A stretch of 61,122 nt of DNA from GCA-2861595 sp035525365. Lineage in GTDB: Bacteria; Actinomycetota; Acidimicrobiia; Acidimicrobiales; GCA-2861595. Below, in pieces: positions 21,937 through 33,263 of the stretch. The DNA is taken from contig DATLEK010000126.1 of NCBI GenBank assembly GCA_035525365.1, positions 1-61,122 of the forward strand. Direction: 5' to 3'. Position numbers and translations under genes: made by a program. Position 1 is the stretch's first letter; each line of letters begins with the position of its first letter. The notes beneath the pieces are model-generated. The model was not told the DNA's origin and made no database searches. It was given only the letters and a program-made list of their open reading frames with translations.

Positions 21937-22068
21937 ATGGCTGAACAGCACCGTGCAGTGGCGCCCCCGGCTGGGGGCGTTTTCTCTGTCCGGGCACCGG
22001 TAACCGGGATGAACAGGTTTCGGAGCCGCAACCTCGGCTCGGCAGAACAGACCCGGGTGCAGCCGTGA
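21937..22068 (+). CDS. 43-codon leader frame in front of pyrC
   Basis: ATG with GCAGAGG 5 nt upstream. The start MAEQHRAVAPPAGGVFSVRA parallels the PyrR N-terminus encoded at 17854 (AERERALAPPAGGVF). The frame passes through the terminator hairpin and ends at a TGA overlapping the pyrC GTG (GTGA). It looks like a leader peptide or a duplicated pyrR 5' end serving as one. Confidence 0.55.
   Translation: MAEQHRAVAPPAGGVFSVRAPVTGMNRFRSRNLGSAEQTRVQP
21962..21983 (+). terminator. Terminator-like hairpin in the pyrC leader
   Basis: Stem CGCCCCC / GGGGGCG, GGCT loop, then TTTT; identical to 17879-17900. It lies inside the leader frame 21937-22068. Confidence 0.7.
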
Positions 22069-23390
22069 GCGCCGTGAGCGCCGGCAGCGCCCGCTGGCCG
22101 GACGTGATCATCCGTGGGGGCACCGTGGTCGACGCCACCGGATCCCGCTCCGCCGATGTTCTCATCAGCTCCGAGAGCGGGACCGTCGTCGCCGTCGGCC
22201 CCGACGCCGGCAGCGGCGCACCCGCCGGCGCCACCGTCCTCGACGCCACCGGATGTATCGTCGCCCCTGGCCTCGTCGACCTCCACGCCCACCTGCGGGA
22301 GCCGGGCCAGGAAGAGGCCGAGACCATCGAGTCCGGGTCCAGGGCCGCGGCGCTCGGCGGCTACACCGCGGTCGTCGCCATGCCCAACACCGACCCGCCC
22401 ACCGACTCCGCCGCCGTCGTCCGCCAGGTGCTGGACCTCGGCGCCGCCGCCCTGTGCCAGGTGGCGGTGGCCGGCGCAATCACCGTCGGGCGCCAGGGGA
22501 GCCGGCTCGCCCCCATGGCCGAGATGGCCGCACTCGGCGTGCGCCTCTTCACCGACGACGGCGCCGGCGTACAGGACTCCCGCCTCATGCGCAGGGCCAT
22601 GGAGTACGCCTCCGGCCTCGGCATCACCCTCGCCCAGCACTGCGAGGACGGTGCGCTGGCCGCCGGCGGGCACATGCACGAGGGTGAATGGTCGAGCCGC
22701 CTCGGCATCCCCGGCGTCCCGGCCGAGGCCGAGGAGCTGATGGTGATGCGTGACATCGCCCTGGCCCGCCTCACCGGCGCCCGTCTCCACCTGCTCCACC
22801 TCTCGACCGCCGGCTCTGTCGCCATGGTGGCCGCCGCCCGGGCCCGTGGCATCGCCGTGACGGCCGAAGCCGCTCCCCACCACTTCACTCTCACCCACGC
22901 AAAGGTGGCCAACTACGACACGGCTTTCAAGGTCAACCCGCCGCTGCGAACCACCGCAGACGTGGACGCCGTGAAGACGGGCTTGCAGAATGGCAGCATC
23001 GACGCCATCGCCACCGACCACGCCCCCCACCCCCAAGAGGCCAAGGAGGCGCCGTTCGACCATGCCCCCTGCGGGATGCTCGGCCTGGAGACGGCCCTTT
23101 CGCTGGCCCTCAGCGAGCTGAACCTCCCTGTCGAGAAGGTCCTCGCCCTGCTCTCCTGGCAGCCGGCTGAGATCGCCGGCCTCGGCGCCGACCACGGCGG
23201 CCCGATCGTCGGCGGAGCCCCGGCCAACCTGTGCGTCATCGACCCGGCCGAGACCTGGGTCGTCGAGCCCGAGCGCCTGGCCAGCCGCAGCCGCAACACC
23301 CCCTACGCCGGCCGCAAGATGACCGGCCGCGTCCGCCACACCGTCTTCCGCGGCGAGCCCGTCGTCATCGCCGGCGAGGCCCGACGATGA
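22065..23390 (+). CDS. pyrC: Dihydroorotase
   Basis: 441 residues. Cyclises carbamoyl-aspartate to dihydroorotate. Metal site HAHLREPGQEEAETI (about residue 68), VVAMPNTDPPTDS, HLLHLSTAGSV, and the catalytic Asp in ATDHAPHPQEAKE near 310. A class I amidohydrolase of the length usual for actinobacteria. A second in-frame GTG lies 9 nt on within a tandem GTGAGCGCC repeat. It overlaps carA by 4 nt (ATGA). Confidence 0.95.
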   Translation: MSAVSAGSARWPDVIIRGGTVVDATGSRSADVLISSESGTVVAVGPDAGSGAPAGATVLDATGCIVAPGLVDLHAHLREPGQEEAETIESGSRAAALGGYTAVVAMPNTDPPTDSAAVVRQVLDLGAAALCQVAVAGAITVGRQGSRLAPMAEMAALGVRLFTDDGAGVQDSRLMRRAMEYASGLGITLAQHCEDGALAAGGHMHEGEWSSRLGIPGVPAEAEELMVMRDIALARLTGARLHLLHLSTAGSVAMVAAARARGIAVTAEAAPHHFTLTHAKVANYDTAFKVNPPLRTTADVDAVKTGLQNGSIDAIATDHAPHPQEAKEAPFDHAPCGMLGLETALSLALSELNLPVEKVLALLSWQPAEIAGLGADHGGPIVGGAPANLCVIDPAETWVVEPERLASRSRNTPYAGRKMTGRVRHTVFRGEPVVIAGEARR

Positions 23391-24508
23391 CCGCCGGCGC
23401 CGGCAGCCGCGAAGATGCACTGCTCGTCCTGGCTGACGGGACCACTTTTGAGGGGGAGGCCTTCGGCGCCGCCCCGCCCAACGGCGTCGCCACCGGCGAG
23501 GCCGTCTTCAACACTGTCATGAGCGGCTACCAGGAGGTCATCACCGACCCTTCCTATGCCGGCCAGGTCATCGCCTTCACCTATCCGCACCTCGGCAACT
23601 ACGGCGTCACGCCCGACGACAACGAGGGCGCCCGGCCATTCTGCCGGGGCGTCATCACCCGGGACCTCGTCCGCCGGCCCAGCAATTGGCGCTCCACCGA
23701 GACGCTGGACGCCTTCCTCACACGCCACGGCGTCCCCGGCATCACCGGTATCGATACCCGCCGTCTCACCCGCCACCTCCGTGAGGCCGGCTCCATGTCC
23801 TGCGCCTTCGGCACCGCCGACGAGACGACCCTCAAGGAAGCGGCGACAAATGAGCCCGGCACCGAGGGAACCGACATGGTCGCCGGCGTCACCACTGCCG
23901 AGCCGTACTCGATAGCGAGCGAGGCGCCCCTTTACGTGGTGGCCTACGACTTCGGCATCAAGGCCACCATCCTGCGCCACCTCCAGAACTTCGCCTCCGT
24001 CGACGTAGTCCCCGCCACCACCTCGGCCGCCGACGTCCTGGCCCGCAAGCCCGACGGCGTCTTCCTCTCCAACGGCCCCGGCGACCCCGGCCCCCTCACC
24101 TACGCCACCAGGGCCATCAACGAACTCCTCGGCGAGGTCCCAATATTCGGCATCTGTCTCGGCCACCAGCTCCTCGGAGCCGCCCTCGGCGGCCAGACCT
24201 ACAAGCTCAAGTTCGGCCACCACGGCGGCAACCATCCCGTGCGCCGCCTGGCCACCGGCGCCGTGGAGATCACCAGCCAGAACCACAACTACGCCGTCAC
24301 CGAAGGCACCATCCCGAGCGCGGATTTCACCCACGTCAACCTCAACGACGGCGTGGTCGAGGGGCTCCGCTCCACCCAGGCGCCGGCCTTCTCCGTGCAG
24401 TACCACCCCGAGGCCGGCCCCGGCCCCCACGACGCCCGCTACCTCTTCGCCGAGTTCCGCACCCTCATGGAAAGCCACCTCACGGCCGGCACGGGAGCCA
24501 CCCGCTAG
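23387..24508 (+). CDS. carA: Carbamoyl-phosphate synthase small subunit
   Basis: 373 residues. Class I glutamine amidotransferase supplying ammonia to CarB. The N-terminal domain has ANGVATGEAVFNTVMSGYQE-like sequence and NYGVTPDDNEG. The catalytic Cys is in FGICLGHQLLGAALGG (near residue 257); His and Glu are in SVQYHPEAGPGP near the end. carB starts on the next base after the stop. Confidence 0.96.
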   Translation: MTAGAGSREDALLVLADGTTFEGEAFGAAPPNGVATGEAVFNTVMSGYQEVITDPSYAGQVIAFTYPHLGNYGVTPDDNEGARPFCRGVITRDLVRRPSNWRSTETLDAFLTRHGVPGITGIDTRRLTRHLREAGSMSCAFGTADETTLKEAATNEPGTEGTDMVAGVTTAEPYSIASEAPLYVVAYDFGIKATILRHLQNFASVDVVPATTSAADVLARKPDGVFLSNGPGDPGPLTYATRAINELLGEVPIFGICLGHQLLGAALGGQTYKLKFGHHGGNHPVRRLATGAVEITSQNHNYAVTEGTIPSADFTHVNLNDGVVEGLRSTQAPAFSVQYHPEAGPGPHDARYLFAEFRTLMESHLTAGTGATR

Positions 24509-27796
<3,288 letters not shown>

Positions 27797-27812
27797 CCCG
27801 CCTCCCATCCTG

Positions 27813-27859
27813 GTTGCGAGTACATAGGGGGCGGAAAACGCCCGCTATGTACTCGCAAC
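27813..27859. repeat. 47-bp near-perfect palindrome between carB and pyrD
   Basis: Perfect 15-bp arms GTTGCGAGTACATAG (27813-27827) and CTATGTACTCGCAAC (27845-27859). Inside them are one mismatch and a further 5-bp GGGCG/CGCCC stem closed by a GAAAA loop. No T-run follows. The 3' arm contains the first possible pyrD ATG (27847). A shorter match to one arm (GTACATAGGG) occurs at 18483 between pyrR and pyrB. Confidence 0.85.
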
Positions 27860-28785
27860 GGGAGATGGGCACGACCGTCGGGTCGGTGTCGCTGCCGAAC
27901 CCGGTGATGACGGCGTCGGGCACGGCCGGCCACGGGGCCGAGCTTGGCGCCTACTTCGACCTGGCCGTACTCGGGGCCGTCGTCGTGAAGTCGCTCCACG
28001 CTGATCCGTACGCCGGCAATCCCGCCCCTCGCCTCCACGAGACCGCCGGCGCCGGCATGCTCAACAGCGTCGGCCTGCAGGGCCCCGGCATCGAGGCATG
28101 GCTGGAGCACGACCTCCCCCCGTTGATCGCCAGCGGCGCCCGCGTCGTCGCCAGCATCTGGGGCTTCACCGTGGAGGACTACGCCCGGGCCGCCTTCCTC
28201 TTGGCCGAAGCCCCACCCGAGGTAGTGGCCGTGGAGGTCAACCTCAGCTGCCCCAACGTGGAAGCCCGCCGCAGCATCTTCGCCCACTCGCCGGCGGCGA
28301 CAGCCGAAGCCATCGAGGCCACCGCCGGCGCCGAACGTCCACGATGGGCCAAGCTCAGCCCCAACGTCACCGACATCACCGAGATCGCCGGCGCCGCCCT
28401 CGCCGCCGGCGCCGGCGCCATCACCCTCGTCAACACCGTCATGGGAATGGCCATCGACCCCGAGACCCGCCGGCCCCGCCTCGGCAGTGGCGCCAACGGC
28501 GGCGGCCTCTCCGGCCCGGGGATCCACCCCGTCGCCGTGCGTGCCGTCTTCGACTGCCATGCCGCCTTCCCCCGCGCACCGATCATCGGCGTCGGTGGTA
28601 TCACCACCGGCGCCGACGCCGTCGAATTCCTCATGGCCGGCGCCTCCGCCGTCCAGGTCGGAACGGCGACCTTCGCCGACCCCCGCGCCCCCGCCCGCGT
28701 GCTGACCGAGATGACCCGGTGGATGGCGGACCATGATGTAGCCCGTACCGCCGATCTGATCGGAGCCGCGCATGACCCCAACTGA
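27847..28785 (+). CDS. pyrD: Dihydroorotate dehydrogenase, class 1B-like catalytic subunit
   Basis: 312 residues from this ATG; an ATG at 27865 (306 residues) is equally possible. FMN-dependent oxidation of dihydroorotate to orotate. Motifs: NPVMTASGTAGHGAELGAY, MLNSVGLQGPGIEAWLEHDL, the catalytic Cys in AVEVNLSCPNVEARR, WAKLSPNVTDI, and the phosphate site GVGGITTGADAVEFLMAGAS. It is 1B-like by sequence, yet no pyrK (electron-transfer subunit) is present beside it. The electron acceptor therefore must be supplied elsewhere or differs. Confidence 0.9.
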   Translation: MYSQREMGTTVGSVSLPNPVMTASGTAGHGAELGAYFDLAVLGAVVVKSLHADPYAGNPAPRLHETAGAGMLNSVGLQGPGIEAWLEHDLPPLIASGARVVASIWGFTVEDYARAAFLLAEAPPEVVAVEVNLSCPNVEARRSIFAHSPAATAEAIEATAGAERPRWAKLSPNVTDITEIAGAALAAGAGAITLVNTVMGMAIDPETRRPRLGSGANGGGLSGPGIHPVAVRAVFDCHAAFPRAPIIGVGGITTGADAVEFLMAGASAVQVGTATFADPRAPARVLTEMTRWMADHDVARTADLIGAAHDPN

Positions 28786-29533
28786 AACCGTCAACATCCC
28801 GCGACAGACCGCCGATGTACGCAACCGGATGGCCATCGCCCTCGATGTCGACGACGTCGTCGAGGCGGCACGTATCGCCAGGGAGGTGCGGCCGTGGTTC
28901 GGAGTGGCCAAGGTCGGGCTCGAACTGTTCAGCGCCGCCGGGCCCGACGCCGTCGTAGAGATGATGGACGCCGGGTACCGCGTGTTTCTCGACCTGAAGC
29001 TGCACGACATACCGACAACCGTGCGCCGCGCCGCGCAGGTGATCGCCGCGGTAGGTGCCTCCTATGTCACCATGCACGCCGCCGGCGGTCCCACCATGTT
29101 GCGGGCCGGCGTCGAGGGCCTCGCCCATGGCGCGGCCAACGCGGGGGGAGAAGCGCCCGTGGCCCTGGCTGTCACCGTTCTCACCAGTGACGGCGACGTT
29201 CCCCCCCACATTCTCGGGGTGCGCGTAAGAGCGGCCCTGGAGGCCGGCTGCGGCGGCATCGTCTGCGCCAGCTCTGACCTCGCCGAAGCCAAGCAGTTGG
29301 CGCCCCGCCTGGTCACGGTGGTGCCCGGGATCCGCCCGGCGGGCGCCGCCCGCGACGACCAGGCCCGGGCCTCCACGCCCCAGGCCGCGCTGGCCGCGGG
29401 AGCAGATCTTCTCGTCATAGGGCGGGCCGTAACCGCCGCCGCCGACAGGGCCAAAGCGGCCGCCGAGCTGGTCGGTCCACTGGCCCTCGAACGGCGCCGG
29501 CGGCCAGGCGACGCCACCGCGCCCGCGCGCTAA
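28772..29533 (+). CDS. pyrF: Orotidine 5'-phosphate decarboxylase
   Basis: 253 residues. Converts OMP to UMP, the last step of the operon. Motifs: MAIALDVDDVVEAARIAREV, the catalytic Lys-Asp set in VFLDLKLHDIPTTVRRAA, and VVPGIRPAGAARDDQARAST with GADLLVIGRAVTAAAD. This is the short, DxKxxDI-type enzyme. It overlaps pyrD by 14 nt. The last 20 residues are basic and overlap nothing. Confidence 0.95.
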   Translation: MTPTETVNIPRQTADVRNRMAIALDVDDVVEAARIAREVRPWFGVAKVGLELFSAAGPDAVVEMMDAGYRVFLDLKLHDIPTTVRRAAQVIAAVGASYVTMHAAGGPTMLRAGVEGLAHGAANAGGEAPVALAVTVLTSDGDVPPHILGVRVRAALEAGCGGIVCASSDLAEAKQLAPRLVTVVPGIRPAGAARDDQARASTPQAALAAGADLLVIGRAVTAAADRAKAAAELVGPLALERRRRPGDATAPAR

Positions 29534-29536
29534 AGT
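29531..29536 (+). promoter_or_regulatory. Predicted -10 box of mihF overlapping the pyrF stop
   Basis: TAAAGT with 7 nt to the mihF ATG at 29544; its first three bases are the pyrF stop codon. It favours the ATG over the GTG at 29535 as mihF start. Confidence 0.45.
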
Positions 29537-29543
29537 GCCGGCC

Positions 29544-29864
29544 ATGCCACTGCCTCCCCCTCTGTCCAGCGAGGACCGTGCCAGAGCTCTCGCGAAAGCG
29601 GCAGACTCCCGGCGGGAGCGAGCCGAGCTCAAGGAGAAGCTGAAGATGGGCTCCATCACTCTCGACGAGTTGCTCGACCAGTCCGAGCGCGACGACGTCA
29701 TCGCCCGCACCAAGGTCCTCACCGTTCTCGAGTCGCTCCCCGGTCTGGGCAAGGTCAAAGCCCGCCGGCTCATGGAACAGCTCAACATCAGCCTTGCCCG
29801 CCGGATCCAGGGACTCGGTGCCAAGCAGCGGGAGGCCCTCATCAAGGAGTTCGGGCAGCGCTGA
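29544..29864 (+). CDS. mihF: Integration host factor, actinobacterial type
   Basis: 106 residues. Actinobacterial IHF is a nucleoid protein unrelated to enterobacterial IHF; it binds DNA through a helix-two-turn-helix fold. Motifs: EDRARALAKAADSRRERAEL, KLKMGSITLDELLDQSE, and the DNA-contacting VLESLPGLGKVKARRLMEQL. The family's position beside gmk is conserved. ATG at 29544 chosen over GTG 29535 because of the -10 box. Confidence 0.93.
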   Translation: MPLPPPLSSEDRARALAKAADSRRERAELKEKLKMGSITLDELLDQSERDDVIARTKVLTVLESLPGLGKVKARRLMEQLNISLARRIQGLGAKQREALIKEFGQR

Positions 29865-29868
29865 TCGG

Positions 29869-30435
29869 TTGATCTTCGTCGTCTCGGGGCCGGGGGGAGT
29901 CGGGAAGGGAACGATCGTGGCGCGGTTGCGCCAGCGGTTGCCGGAGCTGTGGGTGAGCCGGTCGTGGACCACGCGCTCCCGCCGGCCGGGCGAGCCGAAG
30001 GCGGCCTACGTCTTCGTCGACCGGTCGAAGTTCACGGCCCACGCCAAGGCCGGCGGGTTCCTCGAGTGGGCCGAGCTGAGCGCCAACCACGAGCTGTACG
30101 GAACGCCGTGGCCAAATGCCCCCGACGGCGCCCGTGTGCTGCTCGAGATCGACCTGCAGGGCGCGGCCCAGGTTCGCCAGCGTCATCCCGAGGCTGTCGT
30201 GATACTGGTGGTGGCGCCGTCGGCCGAGGTGCAGGCGGAGCGCATGAGGGAGCGGGGCGACGGCGAGGAGCACGTGCGAGCCCGGGTGGCGCTGGGCATG
30301 GAGGAGGAGCGCATTGGCCGGGCCCTGGCCGACCATGTGGTCGTCAACGACGACCTCGATCGGGCCGTGGAGGAGGTGGCCGGTATACTCGTCAGCTACC
30401 CCAGCGCGCCAGGAGACCAGGTATGGCCCCAATAA
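29869..30435 (+). CDS. gmk: Guanylate kinase
   Basis: 188 residues from a TTG, the only start near the conserved N-terminus. Phosphorylates GMP to GDP. P-loop FVVSGPGGVGKGTIVARL (residues 3-20), GMP-binding SRSWTTRSRRPGEPKAAYVF and FLEWAELSANHELYGTPW, and LEIDLQGAAQVRQRHPEAV. Slightly short at the N-terminus compared with the usual 200 residues. The C-terminal codons overlap the rpoZ start by 13 nt. Confidence 0.93.
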   Translation: MIFVVSGPGGVGKGTIVARLRQRLPELWVSRSWTTRSRRPGEPKAAYVFVDRSKFTAHAKAGGFLEWAELSANHELYGTPWPNAPDGARVLLEIDLQGAAQVRQRHPEAVVILVVAPSAEVQAERMRERGDGEEHVRARVALGMEEERIGRALADHVVVNDDLDRAVEEVAGILVSYPSAPGDQVWPQ

Positions 30436-30767
30436 AGCCCACGATGATGAACCCGCCCGTCGAGGGCCTGCTCGACAAGGTCGACTCCAAGTTCACCCTC
30501 GTCACCCTGGCCGCCAAGCGCAGTCGTCAGATCAACTCCTATTTCAACCAGCTCGGTGAGGGCCTGGGGGCCATAGTGCCACCCCAGGTCGCGTCTGTCT
30601 CGCGCAAGCCGTTGTCCATTGCGTTGGAGGAGATCTCCGCCGGCAAGATCCAGTACATCCCGCGGGTCGAGGGCGAGGAAGAAGGCGGGGGCGAGGGTGT
30701 CGATCCCGAGGCCATTGCCGTCGCCGAGGCCGCACTGGCCGCGCTCGACGGGGAGCCGACCCCGTAG
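30423..30767 (+). CDS. rpoZ: RNA polymerase omega subunit
   Basis: 114 residues. Assembly factor for the beta-prime subunit. Core motif: LLDKVDSKFTLVTLAAKRSR (residues 15-34), QINSYFNQLGEGLGAIVPPQ, and KPLSIALEEISAGKIQY. The C-terminal acidic tail (EGEEEGGGEGVDPEAIAVAE) is actinobacterial. Gene order gmk-rpoZ-coaBC is standard. Confidence 0.95.
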   Translation: MAPIKPTMMNPPVEGLLDKVDSKFTLVTLAAKRSRQINSYFNQLGEGLGAIVPPQVASVSRKPLSIALEEISAGKIQYIPRVEGEEEGGGEGVDPEAIAVAEAALAALDGEPTP

Positions 30768-30772
30768 CGGCT

Positions 30773-32035
30773 GTGCCACCTGAGCCGTCGCTGTCGCCGT
30801 TGGCGGGCCGGCGGATCGTTCTGGGGGTGTGCGGCAGCATTGCCGCTTACAAGGCGGCGGACCTGTGCCGTCGGTTGGTCGATGCCGGCGCCCACGTATC
30901 CCCCGTGATGACCGCCGGCGCCACCCGGTTCCTCGGCACGGTCACCTTGTCGGCCTTGGCGTCCGACCCGGTGCGAACGTCGCTGTGGGACGAGCTGGAG
31001 CCGGCGCCACACATCAGCCTGGCCCGTAGCGCGGATGTGATCGTGGTGGCCCCGGCGACGACCAGGGTGATCGCCGCCTACGCCGGCGGGTTGTCCGACG
31101 ACCTGTTGACGGCGATCCTGCTGGCTACGAAGACATCGACGCCGGTCGTGGTCTGCCCCGCCATGCACACCGAGATGTGGGAGCACCCTGCCACGGTCGA
31201 CAACGTCGCTCTTCTGCGCCGCCGCGGCGTGCACGTTCTGGAGCCGGCCGTCGGCGCCCTTGCCGGCGGCGACATCGGCGTGGGGCGCATGCCCGAGCCG
31301 ATCGACATCGTGGCCGCCATCGCTCGCATCGTCGGAGACGTTCCCCGGCTGGCGCAGGACCTCGCCGGCCTTCGGGTCCTCGTCACCGCCGGCGGCACCC
31401 GTGAGGCTGTCGATGCCGTGCGCTTCATCGCCAACCGCTCGTCGGGAAAGCAGGGGCACGCGCTGGCCGAAGTGGCGGCAGCCCGCGGGGCCTCGGTCAC
31501 CCTGATCACCGGCGTAGCTCTGCCGGTACCGGCCGGCGTGGCGGAGGTGGTCGCCGTCGAAACCGCGGCCGACATGGAGCACGAGGTGCTCACGCGGGCC
31601 GCCGATGCGGATGTCGTCATCATGGCCGCTGCCGTTGCCGATTTCCGTCCGAAGGCACCGCCCGCCACCAAGTTGAAAAAGGCCGACGGCACGCCGGAGA
31701 TCGTGCTCGAGCCCACCACCGACATCCTGGCCACCCTCGGCCGCAGCCGCCACCAGCGACCCGCGCAGGTGCTGGTGGGCTTCGCCGCGGAGTCGGCGGG
31801 CGGAGCTTCGGTGCTGCAGGAGGAAGCGGCCCGCAAGCTGGTCGAGAAGGGCGCCGACCTCATCGTGGCCAACGACATCTCCGCTCCCGGCGCCGGCTTC
31901 GGCCACGACACCAATGAGGTCCTGCTGGTCGGCGCCGGCGGGAGCGAGCAGACTGTGGCCCTGACCGACAAGCGGGAGGTGGCGGCACGCGTGCTGGACG
32001 CGGTCGTGGCGCTCCTGAGGAAGAGGAACAGCTGA
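30773..32035 (+). CDS. coaBC: Bifunctional phosphopantothenoylcysteine decarboxylase / phosphopantothenate-cysteine ligase
   Basis: 420 residues; GTG start. Two steps of CoA synthesis. The CoaC flavoprotein half has LGVCGSIAAYKAADLCRRLV, a His in PHISLARSADVIVVAPATTR, and the Cys loop VVCPAMHTEMWEHPAT. The CoaB half begins near 195 with LRVLVTAGGTREAVDAVRFI, SSGKQGHALAEVAAARGASV, and VIMAAAVADFRPKAPPATKL with its Lys. Overlaps the metK ATG by 1 nt. Confidence 0.96.
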   Translation: MPPEPSLSPLAGRRIVLGVCGSIAAYKAADLCRRLVDAGAHVSPVMTAGATRFLGTVTLSALASDPVRTSLWDELEPAPHISLARSADVIVVAPATTRVIAAYAGGLSDDLLTAILLATKTSTPVVVCPAMHTEMWEHPATVDNVALLRRRGVHVLEPAVGALAGGDIGVGRMPEPIDIVAAIARIVGDVPRLAQDLAGLRVLVTAGGTREAVDAVRFIANRSSGKQGHALAEVAAARGASVTLITGVALPVPAGVAEVVAVETAADMEHEVLTRAADADVVIMAAAVADFRPKAPPATKLKKADGTPEIVLEPTTDILATLGRSRHQRPAQVLVGFAAESAGGASVLQEEAARKLVEKGADLIVANDISAPGAGFGHDTNEVLLVGAGGSEQTVALTDKREVAARVLDAVVALLRKRNS

Positions 32036-33240
32036 TGTCGAACAACCGGTCCACTTTCACCTCGGAGTCCGTCACCGAGGGCCATCCCGACAAGATGGCC
32101 GACCAGATCTCCGATGCCATCCTCGACGCCATCCTCACCGAGGACCCCAACGGGCGCGTCGCCTGCGAGACGCTGCTCACCACCGGCCTGGTGGTCGTGG
32201 CCGGCGAGATCAGCACAACGGCCTACGTGGAGATCCCGAGCATCGTGCGCGAAACGGTCTGCGGCATCGGCTACGACCGGGAGTCCTTCGGCTTCGACGG
32301 CCACACCTGCGGCGTGATCACCTCGATCGACCCGCAGTCGCCCGACATCGCCCAGGGCGTGGATGCTGCTCTCGAGCAGCGCACGGTTAGCGTCGACCAA
32401 CTGGAAGAGGCCCTCGACAGCCAGGGCGCCGGCGACCAGGGGATGATGTTCGGCTACGCCTGCGACGAGACCGACGACCTCATGCCCCTGCCCATCTGGC
32501 TGGCCCACCGTCTGGCCCAACGGCTCTCGGAGGTGCGCAAGGCGGGCGTCCTGCCCTACCTGCGCCCCGACGGCAAGACCCAGGTCACCTTCGACTACGA
32601 GGACGGCCGCCCTGTCGCTCTCAACACCGTGCTCATCTCCACCCAGCACCAGCCCGGCCTCGACCTCGAGACCCTGCTCAAGCCCGACCTCATCGAGCAC
32701 GTCATCCACCCGATGCTGCCGGCGCAGTTCGCCGGCGACAAGTTCCGCGTGCTGGCCAACCCCACCGGCAAGTTCGAGCTGGGTGGCCCCCATGCCGACA
32801 CCGGCCTCACCGGTCGCAAGATCATCGTCGACACCTACGGCGGCGCGGCGCGCCACGGTGGCGGTGCCTTCTCCGGCAAGGACCCGAGCAAGGTGGACCG
32901 CTCCGCGGCGTACGCGGCCCGCTGGGCGGCCAAGCACGTGGTGGCTGCCGGCGCCGCCCGGCGCTGCGAGATCCAGGTGGCCTACGCCATCGGCGTGGCC
33001 CGCCCCGTGTCGGTGATGGTCGAAACCTTCGGCACCGAGGAGATCGACCCGCACAGGATCTCCGCCGCCATCCAGGAGGTGTTCGACCTGCGCCCGGCCG
33101 CCATCGTGCGCGACCTCAGGCTCCGTCGCCCCATCTTCCGCCGCACTGCCGCCTACGGTCACTTCGGCCGCTCCGACAAGGAGTTCACCTGGGAGGCCCT
33201 GTCGCGACTCGAAGAGATGAAGAGGGCGCTGGGCGCCTGA
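32035..33240 (+). CDS. metK: S-adenosylmethionine synthetase
   Basis: 401 residues. Makes SAM from ATP and methionine. Motifs: TSESVTEGHPDKMADQISDA (ATP/Mg site), GAGDQGMMFGYACDETDDL, and the phosphate loop DTYGGAARHGGGAFSGKDPS near 265. The hinge reads KFELGGPHADTGLTGRK where relatives have FVIGGP, a modest variation. The flanking order coaBC-metK-priA matches mycobacteria. No SAM riboswitch is seen upstream. Confidence 0.97.
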   Translation: MSNNRSTFTSESVTEGHPDKMADQISDAILDAILTEDPNGRVACETLLTTGLVVVAGEISTTAYVEIPSIVRETVCGIGYDRESFGFDGHTCGVITSIDPQSPDIAQGVDAALEQRTVSVDQLEEALDSQGAGDQGMMFGYACDETDDLMPLPIWLAHRLAQRLSEVRKAGVLPYLRPDGKTQVTFDYEDGRPVALNTVLISTQHQPGLDLETLLKPDLIEHVIHPMLPAQFAGDKFRVLANPTGKFELGGPHADTGLTGRKIIVDTYGGAARHGGGAFSGKDPSKVDRSAAYAARWAAKHVVAAGAARRCEIQVAYAIGVARPVSVMVETFGTEEIDPHRISAAIQEVFDLRPAAIVRDLRLRRPIFRRTAAYGHFGRSDKEFTWEALSRLEEMKRALGA

Positions 33241-33263
33241 CCCCCCCCGCCGGCGGGCGGGTC

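Noticed and set aside
31078..33162. 694-codon minus-strand frame opposite coaBC and metK
   Set aside because: Shadow frame without domain features; both plus-strand genes are complete.
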